Source: Deinococcus aestuarii (lineage in GTDB: Bacteria > Deinococcota > Deinococci > Deinococcales > Deinococcaceae). From it: 64,000 nucleotides of DNA. The notes beneath the pieces are model-generated. The model ran no database searches. It saw nothing but the letters and a program-made list of their open reading frames with translations, and was not told where the DNA came from. Shown here piece after piece: positions 1-16,422 of the stretch (position 1 is the first letter of the stretch; the number at the start of each line of letters is the position of its first letter). Both the position numbers and the translations under genes were made by a program. The stretch is from positions 1 to 64,000 of the forward strand of contig NZ_JAHKSN010000026.1 in NCBI RefSeq assembly GCF_018863415.1, written 5' to 3'.

Positions 1-130
1 CAGCACCGCCGCCCAGCACCGCCGCCCAGCACCGCCGCCCAGCACCGCCGCCCAGCACCGCCGCCCAGCACCGCCGCCCAGCACCGCCGCCCAGCACCGC
101 CGCCCAGCACCGCCGCCCAGCACCGCCGCC
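1..130. repeat. 13-bp tandem repeat, ten exact copies
   Basis: The unit CAGCACCGCCGCC is repeated ten times without a mismatch and then breaks down at CAGCGCAGCG. It may continue to the left of the window. A 13-bp period does not keep a reading frame, so it is unlikely to encode a repeat protein. No gene overlaps it convincingly. It lies inside the putative integrated element that ends at the tRNA-Val fragment. Confidence 0.95.
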
Positions 131-429
131 CAGCGCAGCGTGACCTCCCCCTTGGGACACACAGGGGAGCCCGGCACTGGGGAGCAGCGCGCCCTTCACC
201 CACGGCCAGCCTGCTTCTGCGCGGCCCGCTGCTCCCGGGAGAGAGCTGACCGGTGTTGGCCCTGCTGGTGTCCTATTTGCCGAGAGGGTGCCGCCCCACG
301 TCCTGCCGTGACAGACAATTGACAGACAACACGCCGCCGAATACCGGGGCGAGCCGGGGCGCCCTCATCAGGAACTCCCATAAACACGACGATGTGAGGA
401 GCGATGAGGGGCAGAACAACCCTCACTGA
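131..429. other. Right end of a putative element integrated at tRNA-Val; no gene seen
   Basis: No credible coding region is visible. The stretch has direct repeats of GACAGACAA near 311-329, including a TTGACA that could be a -35 box. A small hairpin (TGAGGG ... CCCTCA, 405-425) sits next to the junction with the tRNA fragment. The assignment to an integrated element rests on the tRNA fragment at 430-478. No integrase is in view; it would be expected at the other end, outside the window. Confidence 0.45.
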
Positions 430-478
430 TCGCTTCACACGCGAAGGGTCGTAGGTTCAAATCCTATACCGCCCACCA
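430..478 (+). pseudogene. 3' part of tRNA-Val(CAC): likely att site of an integrated element
   Basis: From the anticodon stem onward the sequence is a normal tRNA: stem 3' side GCGAA, a TTCACAC loop containing anticodon CAC, the T-arm GGTTCAAATCC and the 3' end ACCGCCCACCA. The matching acceptor strand GGGCGGT and the D-arm are absent upstream; unrelated DNA begins inside the anticodon stem. The authentic terminator follows directly. A 3' tRNA fragment with its own terminator is the usual distal attachment site left when a tyrosine integrase uses a tRNA gene. A simple deletion of the tRNA 5' half is the alternative. Confidence 0.75.
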
Positions 479-483
479 AGAAA

Positions 484-508
484 GCCCCGGCTCTGCCGGG
501 GTTTTTTC
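484..508 (+). terminator. Rho-independent terminator of the tRNA-Val gene
   Basis: A perfect 7-bp stem CCCCGGC/GCCGGGG with a 3-nt loop is followed by six T residues. It belongs to the original tRNA-Val gene whose 5' half is missing here. Confidence 0.85.
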
Positions 509-682
509 GTTGTGGCTCTGAAGTGCTCCCGGTACGGTTCACGGGAGGGCCTGATCTCCAGGGGTGGAGCGGGGCCGTCCCGGTCATCCCCTGTTCCCTG
601 GGAGGTGTCGGGTGTTCCCCGGGTGGGACGGGGGCTTGGGTGTGTGGCCCACAATCACGGCTTTTCCCGTATGCTTGCGCAC

Positions 683-1369
683 ATGAGCGCCGTGATTCAC
701 CTGCAAGCCCTGGGACTGACCGAGTACGAGGCCCGCGCTTACACGGCCCTGCTGGCCCTCGGGCGCGCCGTGCCCGCCCGGGTGGCGCGGCAGGCGGGCA
801 TTCCACGCCCCAAGATCTACGAGACGCTCGAACGGCTGGAGGGCCGGGGGCTGGCGGCGCGGGTGGGGCAAAACCCGTTGGAGTACGCGCCCCTGAGTGC
901 CCGCGAGTACCTCGCCCGGGCCCGCCGCGCGTTCGACGACCGCCTGGGTGCCCTCGACCGCGACCTCTCGCGTCTGGCCCCCGACCCGGCGCCCGAGGCC
1001 GTGTACCACCTCTACGGCGAGGCGGCCATCCGCAGCCTGTGCGAGGACCTGACGCTCAATGCCCGGCGCAGCGTCTTCCTCGCGGGGGAGCCTGCGCTCG
1101 CCGACCGCCTGGAGCGACTCACCCCGCGCGGGGTGGAGGTGCACCGCGCCGCCCTGGCTGGGCTGCCCACCGTCGCTGCCGACGGCCAGCGCGCCTTCCT
1201 GCTCGCCCGCGACGGCGAGGCGGCCCTGATCGCCCACTTCATCGAGGAGGGTGGGGTGGGCGAGGCGCACGGCGTGCACACCCACAACCCGGTGGTCGTT
1301 CACCTGATCGAGGGGTACGTGCGGCTGGCGGCAGAGCGCGCTCCCGCCGAGGCGCCGGTGGGCCGTTGA
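683..1369 (+). CDS. TrmB-family transcriptional regulator
   Basis: This 228-residue protein begins with a winged helix-turn-helix typical of TrmB proteins: LQALGLTEYEARAYTALL followed by a recognition helix around PRPKIYETLERLEGRGL (residues 38-54). A dimerisation helix and a C-terminal effector-like domain follow. The family regulates sugar metabolism in archaea and some bacteria; the ligand here is unknown. The start is the second ATG, because a TATGCT box lies 7 nt upstream, suggesting a leaderless mRNA. The first in-frame ATG overlaps that box. The -35 box of the downstream tRNA promoter overlaps the stop codon. The gene abuts the tRNA-Val scar but is probably resident. Confidence 0.85.
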   Translation: MSAVIHLQALGLTEYEARAYTALLALGRAVPARVARQAGIPRPKIYETLERLEGRGLAARVGQNPLEYAPLSAREYLARARRAFDDRLGALDRDLSRLAPDPAPEAVYHLYGEAAIRSLCEDLTLNARRSVFLAGEPALADRLERLTPRGVEVHRAALAGLPTVAADGQRAFLLARDGEAALIAHFIEEGGVGEAHGVHTHNPVVVHLIEGYVRLAAERAPAEAPVGR

Positions 1370-1394
1370 CAAGAATGGGAAGCGCTGTTAACCT
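1366..1394 (+). promoter_or_regulatory. Promoter of the tRNA-Ala gene
   Basis: A consensus TTGACA (1366-1371) is separated by 17 nt from TAACCT (1389-1394), placing initiation a few bases before the tRNA at 1407. The -35 box overlaps the TGA stop of the TrmB gene. Confidence 0.75.
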
Positions 1395-1406
1395 ACCTGA
1401 GCCTTT

Positions 1407-1482
<76 letters not shown>

Positions 1483-1517
1483 GGGATGCCCCGCAGTTGA
1501 CGCGGGGCAAACTTCTA

Positions 1518-1594
<77 letters not shown>

Positions 1595-1598
1595 AGGA

Positions 1599-1631
1599 GA
1601 ATCCTGCTTTGCGCGGGGTTCTTTCTTTTTG
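1599..1631 (+). terminator. Terminator after the tRNA pair
   Basis: GAATCC pairs with GGGGTTC around a GC-rich loop, followed by the T-rich tail TTTCTTTTTG. Confidence 0.6.
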
Positions 1632-1682
1632 TTTCCGGGGGAGGAACGCCGTTCGGGCCCTGGCCGGATCTATGCTCGCCCC

Positions 1683-2081
1683 ATGCCGACCCTGATGTCC
1701 GGTCTGGATCACGTGCAGGTCGAAGCTCCCGCCGGGTGTGAGGTGCAGGCGCGGGCTTTCTTTGGCGCGTTCCTGGAGTTGCCCGAACTCGCCAAGCCCG
1801 AGGCGCTGAGACCGCGAGGAGGCGTCTGGTTCGGGTTGCCGGACGGGCGGCAACTCCATGTGGGCGTGACCCCCGACTTCGTGCCGCGCGAGAAGGGGCA
1901 CCCGGCGCTGCGGTGCGCGGACCTCGCCGCCTTTCGGGCCCACTGCGAGACGCACGGCGTCCCTTACCGGGCGGACGAGGAGGCGGGCGTGCCCCGCGTT
2001 TTCCTGCGCGACCCCTTCGGCAACCGGCTGGAGGTCGTGCACGGGGGGCACGAAAGCGTCCCCGCCGACGCTGCCTCCTGA
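1683..2081 (+). CDS. VOC (glyoxalase/bleomycin-resistance fold) family protein
   Basis: A 132-residue single VOC domain: it opens with LDHVQVEAPAGCE, contains ARAFFGAFLELPE and ends with FLRDPFGNRLEVVHG, the characteristic terminal beta strand carrying a metal-ligand Glu. VOC proteins include glyoxalases, dioxygenases and drug-binding proteins, so the substrate cannot be named. The ATG lies 6 nt behind TATGCT, a leaderless arrangement. The next gene starts 24 nt downstream behind its own TAGAAT box. Confidence 0.85.
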   Translation: MPTLMSGLDHVQVEAPAGCEVQARAFFGAFLELPELAKPEALRPRGGVWFGLPDGRQLHVGVTPDFVPREKGHPALRCADLAAFRAHCETHGVPYRADEEAGVPRVFLRDPFGNRLEVVHGGHESVPADAAS

Positions 2082-2104
2082 AGGGCCCGCCTAGAATGGG
2101 CCGC

Positions 2105-2887
<783 letters not shown>

Positions 2888-2944
2888 GGGGGGCGGGTCG
2901 CCCGTGGCCCGTGGCCTGGAGAAGAAGAGGGCAGCGGGCTTGCT

Positions 2945-2974
2945 CCACACGCCACACGCCACACGCCACACACG
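2945..2974. repeat. 7-bp tandem repeat CCACACG upstream of tmk
   Basis: Four near-perfect copies of CCACACG sit directly upstream of the tmk start. A CCCGTGGCC word is also doubled at about 2898-2917. No terminator is evident. Confidence 0.8.
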
Positions 2975-2987
2975 GCGGCGAGGCTGC

Positions 2988-3617
2988 ATGACCTCCCTTT
3001 TCGTCACCTTCGAGGGACCCGAGGGTGCGGGCAAGAGCACCCAGGTCGGGCGGCTCGCCTCGCGGCTGAAGGGGGTGGGGGCGGCGCACCTCGTCACGCG
3101 GGAGCCGGGGGGCACGGCGCTGGGGTCACGGGTGCGGGAGGTGCTGCTCGACCCGGCGCTCGACATCGATCCGCTGCCCGAATTCCTGCTGTACTCGGCG
3201 AGCCGCGCCCAGCTCGTGCGGGAGGTAATCCGGCCTGCCCTCTCACGTGGGGAGGTCGTGCTCTGCGACCGCTACGCGGACTCCAGTCGGGCGTATCAGG
3301 GGTCGGGGCGGGGGCTGGAGACTTCGCTCCTGGAGACGGTGACGCGGGAGGCGACGGGGGACCTCGTCCCCGACCTCACGGTGCTGCTCGACCTCGACCC
3401 CGCCGTGGGGCTCGCGCGGGCGGCCTCGCGCGGGCAGCCCGACCGCCTCGAACGCGCCGACCTGACCTTCCACACCCACGTCCGGGAAGGGTTTCTGGCC
3501 CTCGCCGCCCGGGAGCCGGGGCGCTTTCTGGTGCTGGACGCGACCCGCGCCCCCGACGTGCTGGAGGAAGACATCTGGGCGGCGGTGGGGGAGAGGCTGA
3601 CCGTTCAGACCGGCTAG
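2988..3617 (+). CDS. tmk: Thymidylate kinase
   Basis: This 209-residue enzyme phosphorylates dTMP to dTDP. It shows the P-loop FEGPEGAGKST (residues 8-18), the TREPGGT motif that contacts dTMP, the DRYADSSRAYQG motif (about residues 90-101) and a LID region rich in Arg (RAASRGQPDRLER). The length is normal for bacterial Tmk. The start is the first ATG in a context of short tandem repeats; no strong Shine-Dalgarno is seen. It converges on the kinase gene at 3624, leaving a 6-bp gap and no clear terminator. Confidence 0.95.
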   Translation: MTSLFVTFEGPEGAGKSTQVGRLASRLKGVGAAHLVTREPGGTALGSRVREVLLDPALDIDPLPEFLLYSASRAQLVREVIRPALSRGEVVLCDRYADSSRAYQGSGRGLETSLLETVTREATGDLVPDLTVLLDLDPAVGLARAASRGQPDRLERADLTFHTHVREGFLALAAREPGRFLVLDATRAPDVLEEDIWAAVGERLTVQTG

Positions 3618-3623
3618 CGCGGC

Positions 3624-4169
3624 TCAGGGACCGTCCTCATCCGGACCGTGACGGCGCTGGAGGCCGACCTCGTTCCAGAGCCGTTCGACGGTCGCCTCCA
3701 GAGAGCTGTCGGCGGGAATGACCCGCTCGGCGACGAAGGGGAGCAGATCGCACTCCTGATACCAGCCGTGCATGGTCTCCACGCCGAACTCGCGGGCCTG
3801 AGGCCGGGTGGCATGACGGCGGACGGTCTCCTCGAAGGGGAGGTCGAAGAAGTAAAAGTGGCTTGCCGTCCCACACCCTTGCCGGAGACGCCGAAGCATC
3901 GGGCCGTAGTGCCGGGTGGACAGGATGCCTTCCAGGACGACGTGGTACCCCTGCTCCATGGCGTAGCGCACGTTCAGGTCGATGTTCTTGCCGTGCGGAA
4001 CGTCGTGCTCACGCAGCAGGACACGCCGCAGGTAGTCCTGCTCCACCCAGGCCATGCCGTAGCCGTACCTTTGCCGCAGGGCGCGGGCGACCGAACTCTT
4101 CCCGCTTCCCGAATTGCCGCGCAGGACGATGAGCTGGGCCGGGGCCGTTACCGTGGCCGTCCTGGACAG
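3624..4169 (-). CDS. P-loop nucleoside/antibiotic kinase-like protein, apparent CTG start
   Basis: The frame encodes a 181-residue P-loop kinase: LIVLRGNSGSGKSSVARAL (Walker A), then MAWVEQDYLRR, a VVLEGIL strand, a FFDLPFEETVRRH segment and the LID-like RPQAREFG. The first ATG (4055) lies after the Walker A motif and would give a dead protein. Upstream of Walker A there is no in-frame ATG, GTG or TTG before a stop; a CTG at 4169 gives a natural N-terminus (MSRTATVTAPAQ). It begins 7 nt after the stop of the cyclotransferase gene, so translation may be coupled. The family resembles chloramphenicol or uridine kinases, and the substrate is unknown. A mutated ATG is the alternative. Confidence 0.7.
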   Translation of the reverse strand: MSRTATVTAPAQLIVLRGNSGSGKSSVARALRQRYGYGMAWVEQDYLRRVLLREHDVPHGKNIDLNVRYAMEQGYHVVLEGILSTRHYGPMLRRLRQGCGTASHFYFFDLPFEETVRRHATRPQAREFGVETMHGWYQECDLLPFVAERVIPADSSLEATVERLWNEVGLQRRHGPDEDGP

Positions 4170-4176
4170 TTCGCGC

Positions 4177-5040
<864 letters not shown>

Positions 5041-5187
5041 CCTCCCCATGCTATGCGCCCTCTCTGAGGCCACGTCTTGGGGTCACGTTCACCCGCGTGG
5101 ACGGCCGGGTGACCGGGACGGCGGCAAGGCGAAAGCGCCTGGAGGAAACTCCAGACGCCGGGCGGGCTGTCGTCTCCGTGCGGGAAT

Positions 5188-5568
<381 letters not shown>

Positions 5569-5628
5569 GCCCTTCACCTGACCACGTTCCCGTCCCAAAT
5601 GCGAGGGGGAAATCCTGCCCGTTTTTCC

Positions 5629-6732
5629 TCATGAAGCCTCGGTCAAGGCTCGGGTGGCGGTGGCACGCACCGTCTCGTGCGGGTCGTCAAGGAGGAATTG
5701 GACATGGGCTGTCTCGCCCCAGCGGCCCAGCGCCCAGGCGGCGGCCTCGCGCACCTCCCAGGCGGGGTCCTCTTTCCCGGCGAGGAGAAGCGGCCAGCCC
5801 CCGGGAGCCCGGGTATTGCCCAGCACCGTCAGGGCGTTGCGGGCCATCCCCTTGCGGCGGGGGCGCAGGAAGGCCGTGCCCGCGAACCGCCGCTCGAACT
5901 CACGCTCGCCGATGCCGAAAAAGGCGCCCAGGTCTGGGTGGGCCAGTTCGGCCTGTGGCTGGAGCAACCGGGCGAGGGGCCCCGCCTTCTGCGACCACGG
6001 GCAGACCTCCGAGCACACGTCGCAGCCGAAGAGCCAGTCGCCGACTCCAGCGCGGAATTCGTCCGGGATCGGCCCCCGGTGTTCGATGGTCAGGTACGAG
6101 ACGCAGCGCCGCGCGTCGATGGCCCGGTCGTCCCCGATGGCGTTCGTCGGGCAGGCGGCCACGCAGCGGAAGCAACGCCCGCAGCGGTCGGGGTGGGCCA
6201 CGTGCGTTTCCCCGAAGGGCAGGTCGGTGAGCAGCACCGCCAGCGTCACGAAAGCGCCCAGCCGCGTGCTGACGTTCATCCCCGATTTGCCGCGCCAGCC
6301 CAGGAAAGCGCCCGCCGCAAAGAGGCGCTCCATCACCGGGCCGTGGTCCACGTATCCGCGTGCCTTCACCCCCAGCCCGGCCGCCTCCTCCTCCAGCCGG
6401 GTCAGCACGGGCTGGAGCTGGTCGTGATAATCGGGCGTCCAGGCGTAACGCGCGACCCGCCCCACCCGCACTCCCCCAGCCGGGACGGGCGGTTCCTCAA
6501 AGGCGTGTGAGACGCCGAGCACGAGGACGCTGCCCGCCCCCTCCAGCCGGGAGGACGGGTCCGAGCGGGCCGGGAGCTGCCGTTCCAGGTAAGCCATCCC
6601 CGCGTGCCGCCCCGCCCCCAGCCACCCGGCGTACTCCTCCACCGAGGCCGCCGGAACCTGCGCTGGAGCCCACCCTACCGCGTCCGCCCCGAGGAACACG
6701 GCGAGGTCGGAGAGGAGTTCGGCAGCGTTCAC
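5629..6732 (-). CDS. queG: Epoxyqueuosine reductase QueG
   Basis: The 367-residue protein reduces epoxyqueuosine to queuosine in tRNA, using cobalamin and two 4Fe-4S clusters. Visible hallmarks are the central RGYVDHGPVMERLFA region, WRGKSGMN and two ferredoxin cysteine sets: CGRCFRCVAACP and CDVCSEVCPWSQ. A C-terminal HEAT-like repeat (EDPAWEVREAAAWALGRWG) ends the protein. A GTG start at 6732 (VNAAELLSD) is chosen because it matches the family N-terminus and has CATACT 6 nt upstream; the longer ATG-initiated frame adds a low-complexity leader. Confidence 0.95.
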   Translation of the reverse strand: MNAAELLSDLAVFLGADAVGWAPAQVPAASVEEYAGWLGAGRHAGMAYLERQLPARSDPSSRLEGAGSVLVLGVSHAFEEPPVPAGGVRVGRVARYAWTPDYHDQLQPVLTRLEEEAAGLGVKARGYVDHGPVMERLFAAGAFLGWRGKSGMNVSTRLGAFVTLAVLLTDLPFGETHVAHPDRCGRCFRCVAACPTNAIGDDRAIDARRCVSYLTIEHRGPIPDEFRAGVGDWLFGCDVCSEVCPWSQKAGPLARLLQPQAELAHPDLGAFFGIGEREFERRFAGTAFLRPRRKGMARNALTVLGNTRAPGGWPLLLAGKEDPAWEVREAAAWALGRWGETAHVQFLLDDPHETVRATATRALTEAS

Positions 6733-6819
6733 GGGGGGAGTATGGCGCGGCAACGGGAGGGGAAAAGAGAGCGTTGGCGGGCGGGATACCCGGGGCAAAA
6801 AATCCCTCCCCCTTGACTT

Positions 6820-6986
6820 GCAAAGCTGCGAAGCAGAGGGGGGAGGTGAGGTGGGGGTAAGCGGGCCGGGCGGCCCAAGACCAATGGGATGTCCAGGCCG
6901 TCTTCCTCGGGCCGCGCTGGTGGCCGTTTGCGTTTCCCCCTCCCAACCTCCCCCACGAGGGGGACTCGCAGAGCTGCGTAGCAGAG
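6820..6986. repeat. REP-like intergenic repeat, two degenerate units
   Basis: Two units, around 6820-6840 and 6969-6986, share the word GAGCTGCGWAGCAGAG and lie near C- and G-runs such as CCTCCCCCTTG and CCCCCACGAGGGGG. Inverted relatives occur at 47607-47622 and 53573-53590. They fill the space between queG and the M16 peptidase gene and look like a small palindromic intergenic repeat family. Confidence 0.65.
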
Positions 6987-7007
6987 GAGCTGAAAGGAGG
7001 CGGCCCC

Positions 7008-9791
<2,784 letters not shown>

Positions 9792-9992
9792 GGGTCCTCC
9801 GGGGCAGGGGTGGGGCGGGACTGTGCCCACGAGCCTACCGCCTCGGCGGATGAGCTGCGCGGGTGAAGGCACGTTCCACGGGTCGAGCGTGGGGTGGGCT
9901 CCAGTCCCGCCCGCCACAGGAAGTCACTCCCGCCACAGGAGAGGAGGCCCGGAGCGCGCTGCCCGAGCCTCCCCAGCGCCGACCCCGTCCCG

Positions 9993-10667
<675 letters not shown>

Positions 10668-10686
10668 CGCCTCCTCCCCGCGCCCC

Positions 10687-11643
<957 letters not shown>

Positions 11644-11684
11644 GTCGCACCTCCAGGTTGGGGCCCTGCACTTCTGGTGAGGCC

Positions 11685-11754
11685 ATCAGCCGTCAGCAGA
11701 CAGCTTTCAGCCAGACTGTTTTTGCTGACGGCTGACGGCTGACCGCTGAAAGCT
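11685..11754. repeat. GCTGACGGCTGAAAGCT hairpin element, copy 1
   Basis: An imperfect inverted repeat is built from the words AGCCGTCAGC and AGCTTTCAGC on the left and GCTGACGGCTGA and CGCTGAAAGCT on the right, with a T-rich loop. Related copies are at 21283-21399, 32682-32708 and 50782-50810. It lies between zwf and opcA inside the operon. Confidence 0.85.
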
Positions 11755-11758
11755 CCCC

Positions 11759-14526
<2,768 letters not shown>

Positions 14527-14557
14527 AGGAGACCTCCCCGGCGCCGGGAGGGAGCCC

Positions 14558-14599
14558 GGAAGCGCTTCCAGCCCCCAGCACCTGATGAGGGGCATCATA
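14558..14599 (-). promoter_or_regulatory. Putative promoter and LacI-family operator of the gnd operon
   Basis: Reading leftward, a -10 box TATGAT (14594-14599) is followed about 25 nt later by the perfect palindrome GGAAGCGCTTCC (14558-14569), which contains the AANCGNTT core recognised by LacI/GalR-family repressors. The operator would lie just downstream of initiation, a blocking position. No clear -35 box is seen, and no LacI-family gene is in the window. Confidence 0.5.
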
Positions 14600-14677
14600 C
14601 GCGCGGCCCACACGGCGTTTCCCTTCCTGAATGGGAGGTTTAGATGCGGCCCGGCGCCCGCGTTCAGCCCGGCTCGC

Positions 14678-14932
14678 TCAGCACTCGCCCCCCGCCTCAC
14701 GCACCTGTTCACGTGTCAGGCCCTGATACCGCTCGGTGAGGCGCGCGGCGAGGAGAGGGTCTTGCCGGTAGTGCCGGAAGGCGTCCTCTTCAAGCCGGAG
14801 CCGGGCGGGGTACTCCCCGATACCGCACTGCACCATGAAGAGCAGGCAGGGCTGCCCCGTCTGCGGATGCCGCCCCAGCGTGAGGCGCAGGTCCTGGAAG
14901 CTGAGTTCGTCCCGCAAGTCCCAGAGGTCCAC
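14678..14932 (-). CDS. Small conserved-looking hypothetical protein
   Basis: An 84-residue acidic protein starting at GTG 14932 with GGAGG about 7 nt upstream. It has no membrane segment or signal peptide; a CLLFMVQCGIGEY strand and a C-terminal helix (RLTERYQGLTREQVREAG) are visible. It starts 17 nt after the SRPBCC gene and is probably co-transcribed with it. I do not recognise the family. Confidence 0.6.
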   Translation of the reverse strand: MDLWDLRDELSFQDLRLTLGRHPQTGQPCLLFMVQCGIGEYPARLRLEEDAFRHYRQDPLLAARLTERYQGLTREQVREAGGEC

Positions 14933-14949
14933 GGTTGCCTCCCCTCCAG

Positions 14950-15501
14950 CTACCTCTTGCGCCGCGCCGCCTTCGCCGCCTCACGCGCCACTTTCTTCTC
15001 CTCCTGCTGCCGCTTCTGCATCTCGCGGCCCATGTCCTCCATCAGTTGCGCGCCCTGGGCGTCTACCTGGCGCTGGAGTTCGAGCAGGGTGGAGGCGACC
15101 ATGTTGTGCAGGATGCGCTCGATGGGACGCCGGACCCAGTTGTAACGAACCCGGCCATTCAAGGTGAGGGTGACCTCCGTGCCCCCCGGCATCGCCTTGA
15201 AGTTCCAGCCCTGGGTGAGCTTTTCCAGCGGCCCGACGTTGCGGACGCTCTCCCAGCCGCCGCGCAGGGGCGCTTGGAGCTGCCCGTACTTCGCCGTGAA
15301 CGAGAGGCCCAGCAGCCGCCGCGAGAACTTGAAGCGCACGAGGACGTTGTTCGCCAGCCGCCCGTCCCCGCCCTGGTACTCCGCCCGCACGAGGTTGGGG
15401 TCCCACCTGACCCGGCGCCTCGGCTCCAGCGCCAGCCGGTACAGCACGTCCGGGCGCGACCGCACCACGATGCTCTGCCTGATGTTGATGGGTTCGGCCA
15501 T
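14950..15501 (-). CDS. SRPBCC (START-like) family protein with C-terminal coiled coil
   Basis: The 183-residue protein begins with the polyketide-cyclase/START pattern IRQSIVVRSRPDVLYRLALEPRRRVRWDP and continues with GGTEVTLTLNG. The last 45 residues (LLELQRQVDAQGAQLMEDMG onward) form a charged helix likely to be a coiled coil. SRPBCC domains bind hydrophobic ligands; the ligand here is unknown. A TACATT box 10 nt ahead of the ATG suggests a leaderless or near-leaderless transcript. Confidence 0.8.
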   Translation of the reverse strand: MAEPINIRQSIVVRSRPDVLYRLALEPRRRVRWDPNLVRAEYQGGDGRLANNVLVRFKFSRRLLGLSFTAKYGQLQAPLRGGWESVRNVGPLEKLTQGWNFKAMPGGTEVTLTLNGRVRYNWVRRPIERILHNMVASTLLELQRQVDAQGAQLMEDMGREMQKRQQEEKKVAREAAKAARRKR

Positions 15502-15523
15502 GTCGGGGGTCAATGTAGCGCGC

Positions 15524-15583
15524 GGCCCCTGGCCTGTCGCTTGTGGAGGGGTTCTCTCCAGGCGATAGGCCAAGGGCCACAAG
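15524..15583. repeat. Intergenic inverted repeat (GGCCC-TGGCC-TCGC words)
   Basis: GGCCCCTGGCCTGTCGC and a following TGGAG pair with CTCCAGGCGATAGGCCAAGG and GGGCC downstream, giving a stem of about 22 bp with a few mismatches; CTTGTGG/CCACAAG adds an overlapping pairing. It separates the PIG-L and SRPBCC genes, both on the minus strand. Confidence 0.75.
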
Positions 15584-15587
15584 CCCC

Positions 15588-16343
15588 TCAGTCCAGGTAC
15601 TCCCGCGCCCGCAGGTGGTTCGCCCGCAGGTTGAATCTCTCGGCGTACTTCACGCCCGCCAGGCGCCCGGCCCCCGCGCGGCCCTCGCGGAACTGCTCGG
15701 CAGTCCAGCCCCACTTGTAAAAGTCGCGGTAGTAACCCGCCACGTCCTCGGCGGCCTCGAAGGTGTCCGTCGTGTCCACAAAGACTTCCGGGTAGGGGCT
15801 GGCGGGGGCGTAGTACTGGTAGAAGCGCACGGGCTCGCGCCACGCCTCCAGCCGGGTCACGTCCTCGCCGCTCTCGACCGCCTCGTCGCCGCTGAGGTCG
15901 GGGGCGGGGGGCATGGTGGCGCCGCCGCCCGACTCGTTGACGATCTTGGGGATGCGGGCGAGCGTGATCGCGTCGAAGGCGATCTTGGCCGTCATGCGGT
16001 GGTCGGGGTGGGGGTGGTCGTCGCTCCAGGTGATCACGGCGTTGGGGCGGAACTGCGCGTACAGTCGGGCGAGTTGCAGGGCCTCCGTGCGCCCGCCCGT
16101 CATGCGGCTGTCCCCCAGGTCGAAGAAGTGGTACCGGGCCCCGATCCGGTCCGCCACCCACGCCCCGTGCTCGCGGCGCACCCGCGTGACCTCCTCGTGC
16201 GAGGCGTCCCCAAACTGCGACGCGAGTTCCCCCAGCGTCGTCCACACCAGCAGCACCTCGTCGCCGCGCGCCGCGTGTTTGCTCAACGTGCCGATGCATC
16301 CGATCTCGTCGTCGGGGTGGGCAAAGACGGCCATGATTCGCAT
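15588..16343 (-). CDS. PIG-L family deacetylase (BshB-like)
   Basis: A 251-residue zinc-dependent deacetylase with MAVFAHPDDEIGCIGTL at the N-terminus (zinc ligands H and D, general base D) and WSDDHPHPDHRMT carrying the second zinc His. The family includes MshB and BshB, which deacetylate GlcNAc-Ins or GlcNAc-malate in thiol synthesis, and LmbE-like proteins. A bacillithiol role is possible but is inference. The ATG at 16343 follows TATCCT by 7 nt (leaderless). The longer frame upstream is rejected. Confidence 0.85.
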   Translation of the reverse strand: MRIMAVFAHPDDEIGCIGTLSKHAARGDEVLLVWTTLGELASQFGDASHEEVTRVRREHGAWVADRIGARYHFFDLGDSRMTGGRTEALQLARLYAQFRPNAVITWSDDHPHPDHRMTAKIAFDAITLARIPKIVNESGGGATMPPAPDLSGDEAVESGEDVTRLEAWREPVRFYQYYAPASPYPEVFVDTTDTFEAAEDVAGYYRDFYKWGWTAEQFREGRAGAGRLAGVKYAERFNLRANHLRAREYLD

Positions 16344-16422
16344 GGGCCCAAGGATAGGGGTTGTCGGTGGTGAGGTGTGGACGAGCCGGAGCACCAGCCT
16401 CCTCAGCGACTTCCACATCCTG

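Noticed and set aside
512..682. Longer N-terminus for the TrmB regulator
   Set aside because: The upstream in-frame sequence overlaps the tRNA terminator region and a TATGCT promoter box; the helix-turn-helix starts properly from 683.
1487..1509. Hairpin between tRNA-Ala and tRNA-Met as terminator
   Set aside because: The stem CCCCGC/GCGGGG has no T-run; it is more likely a spacer or processing signal.
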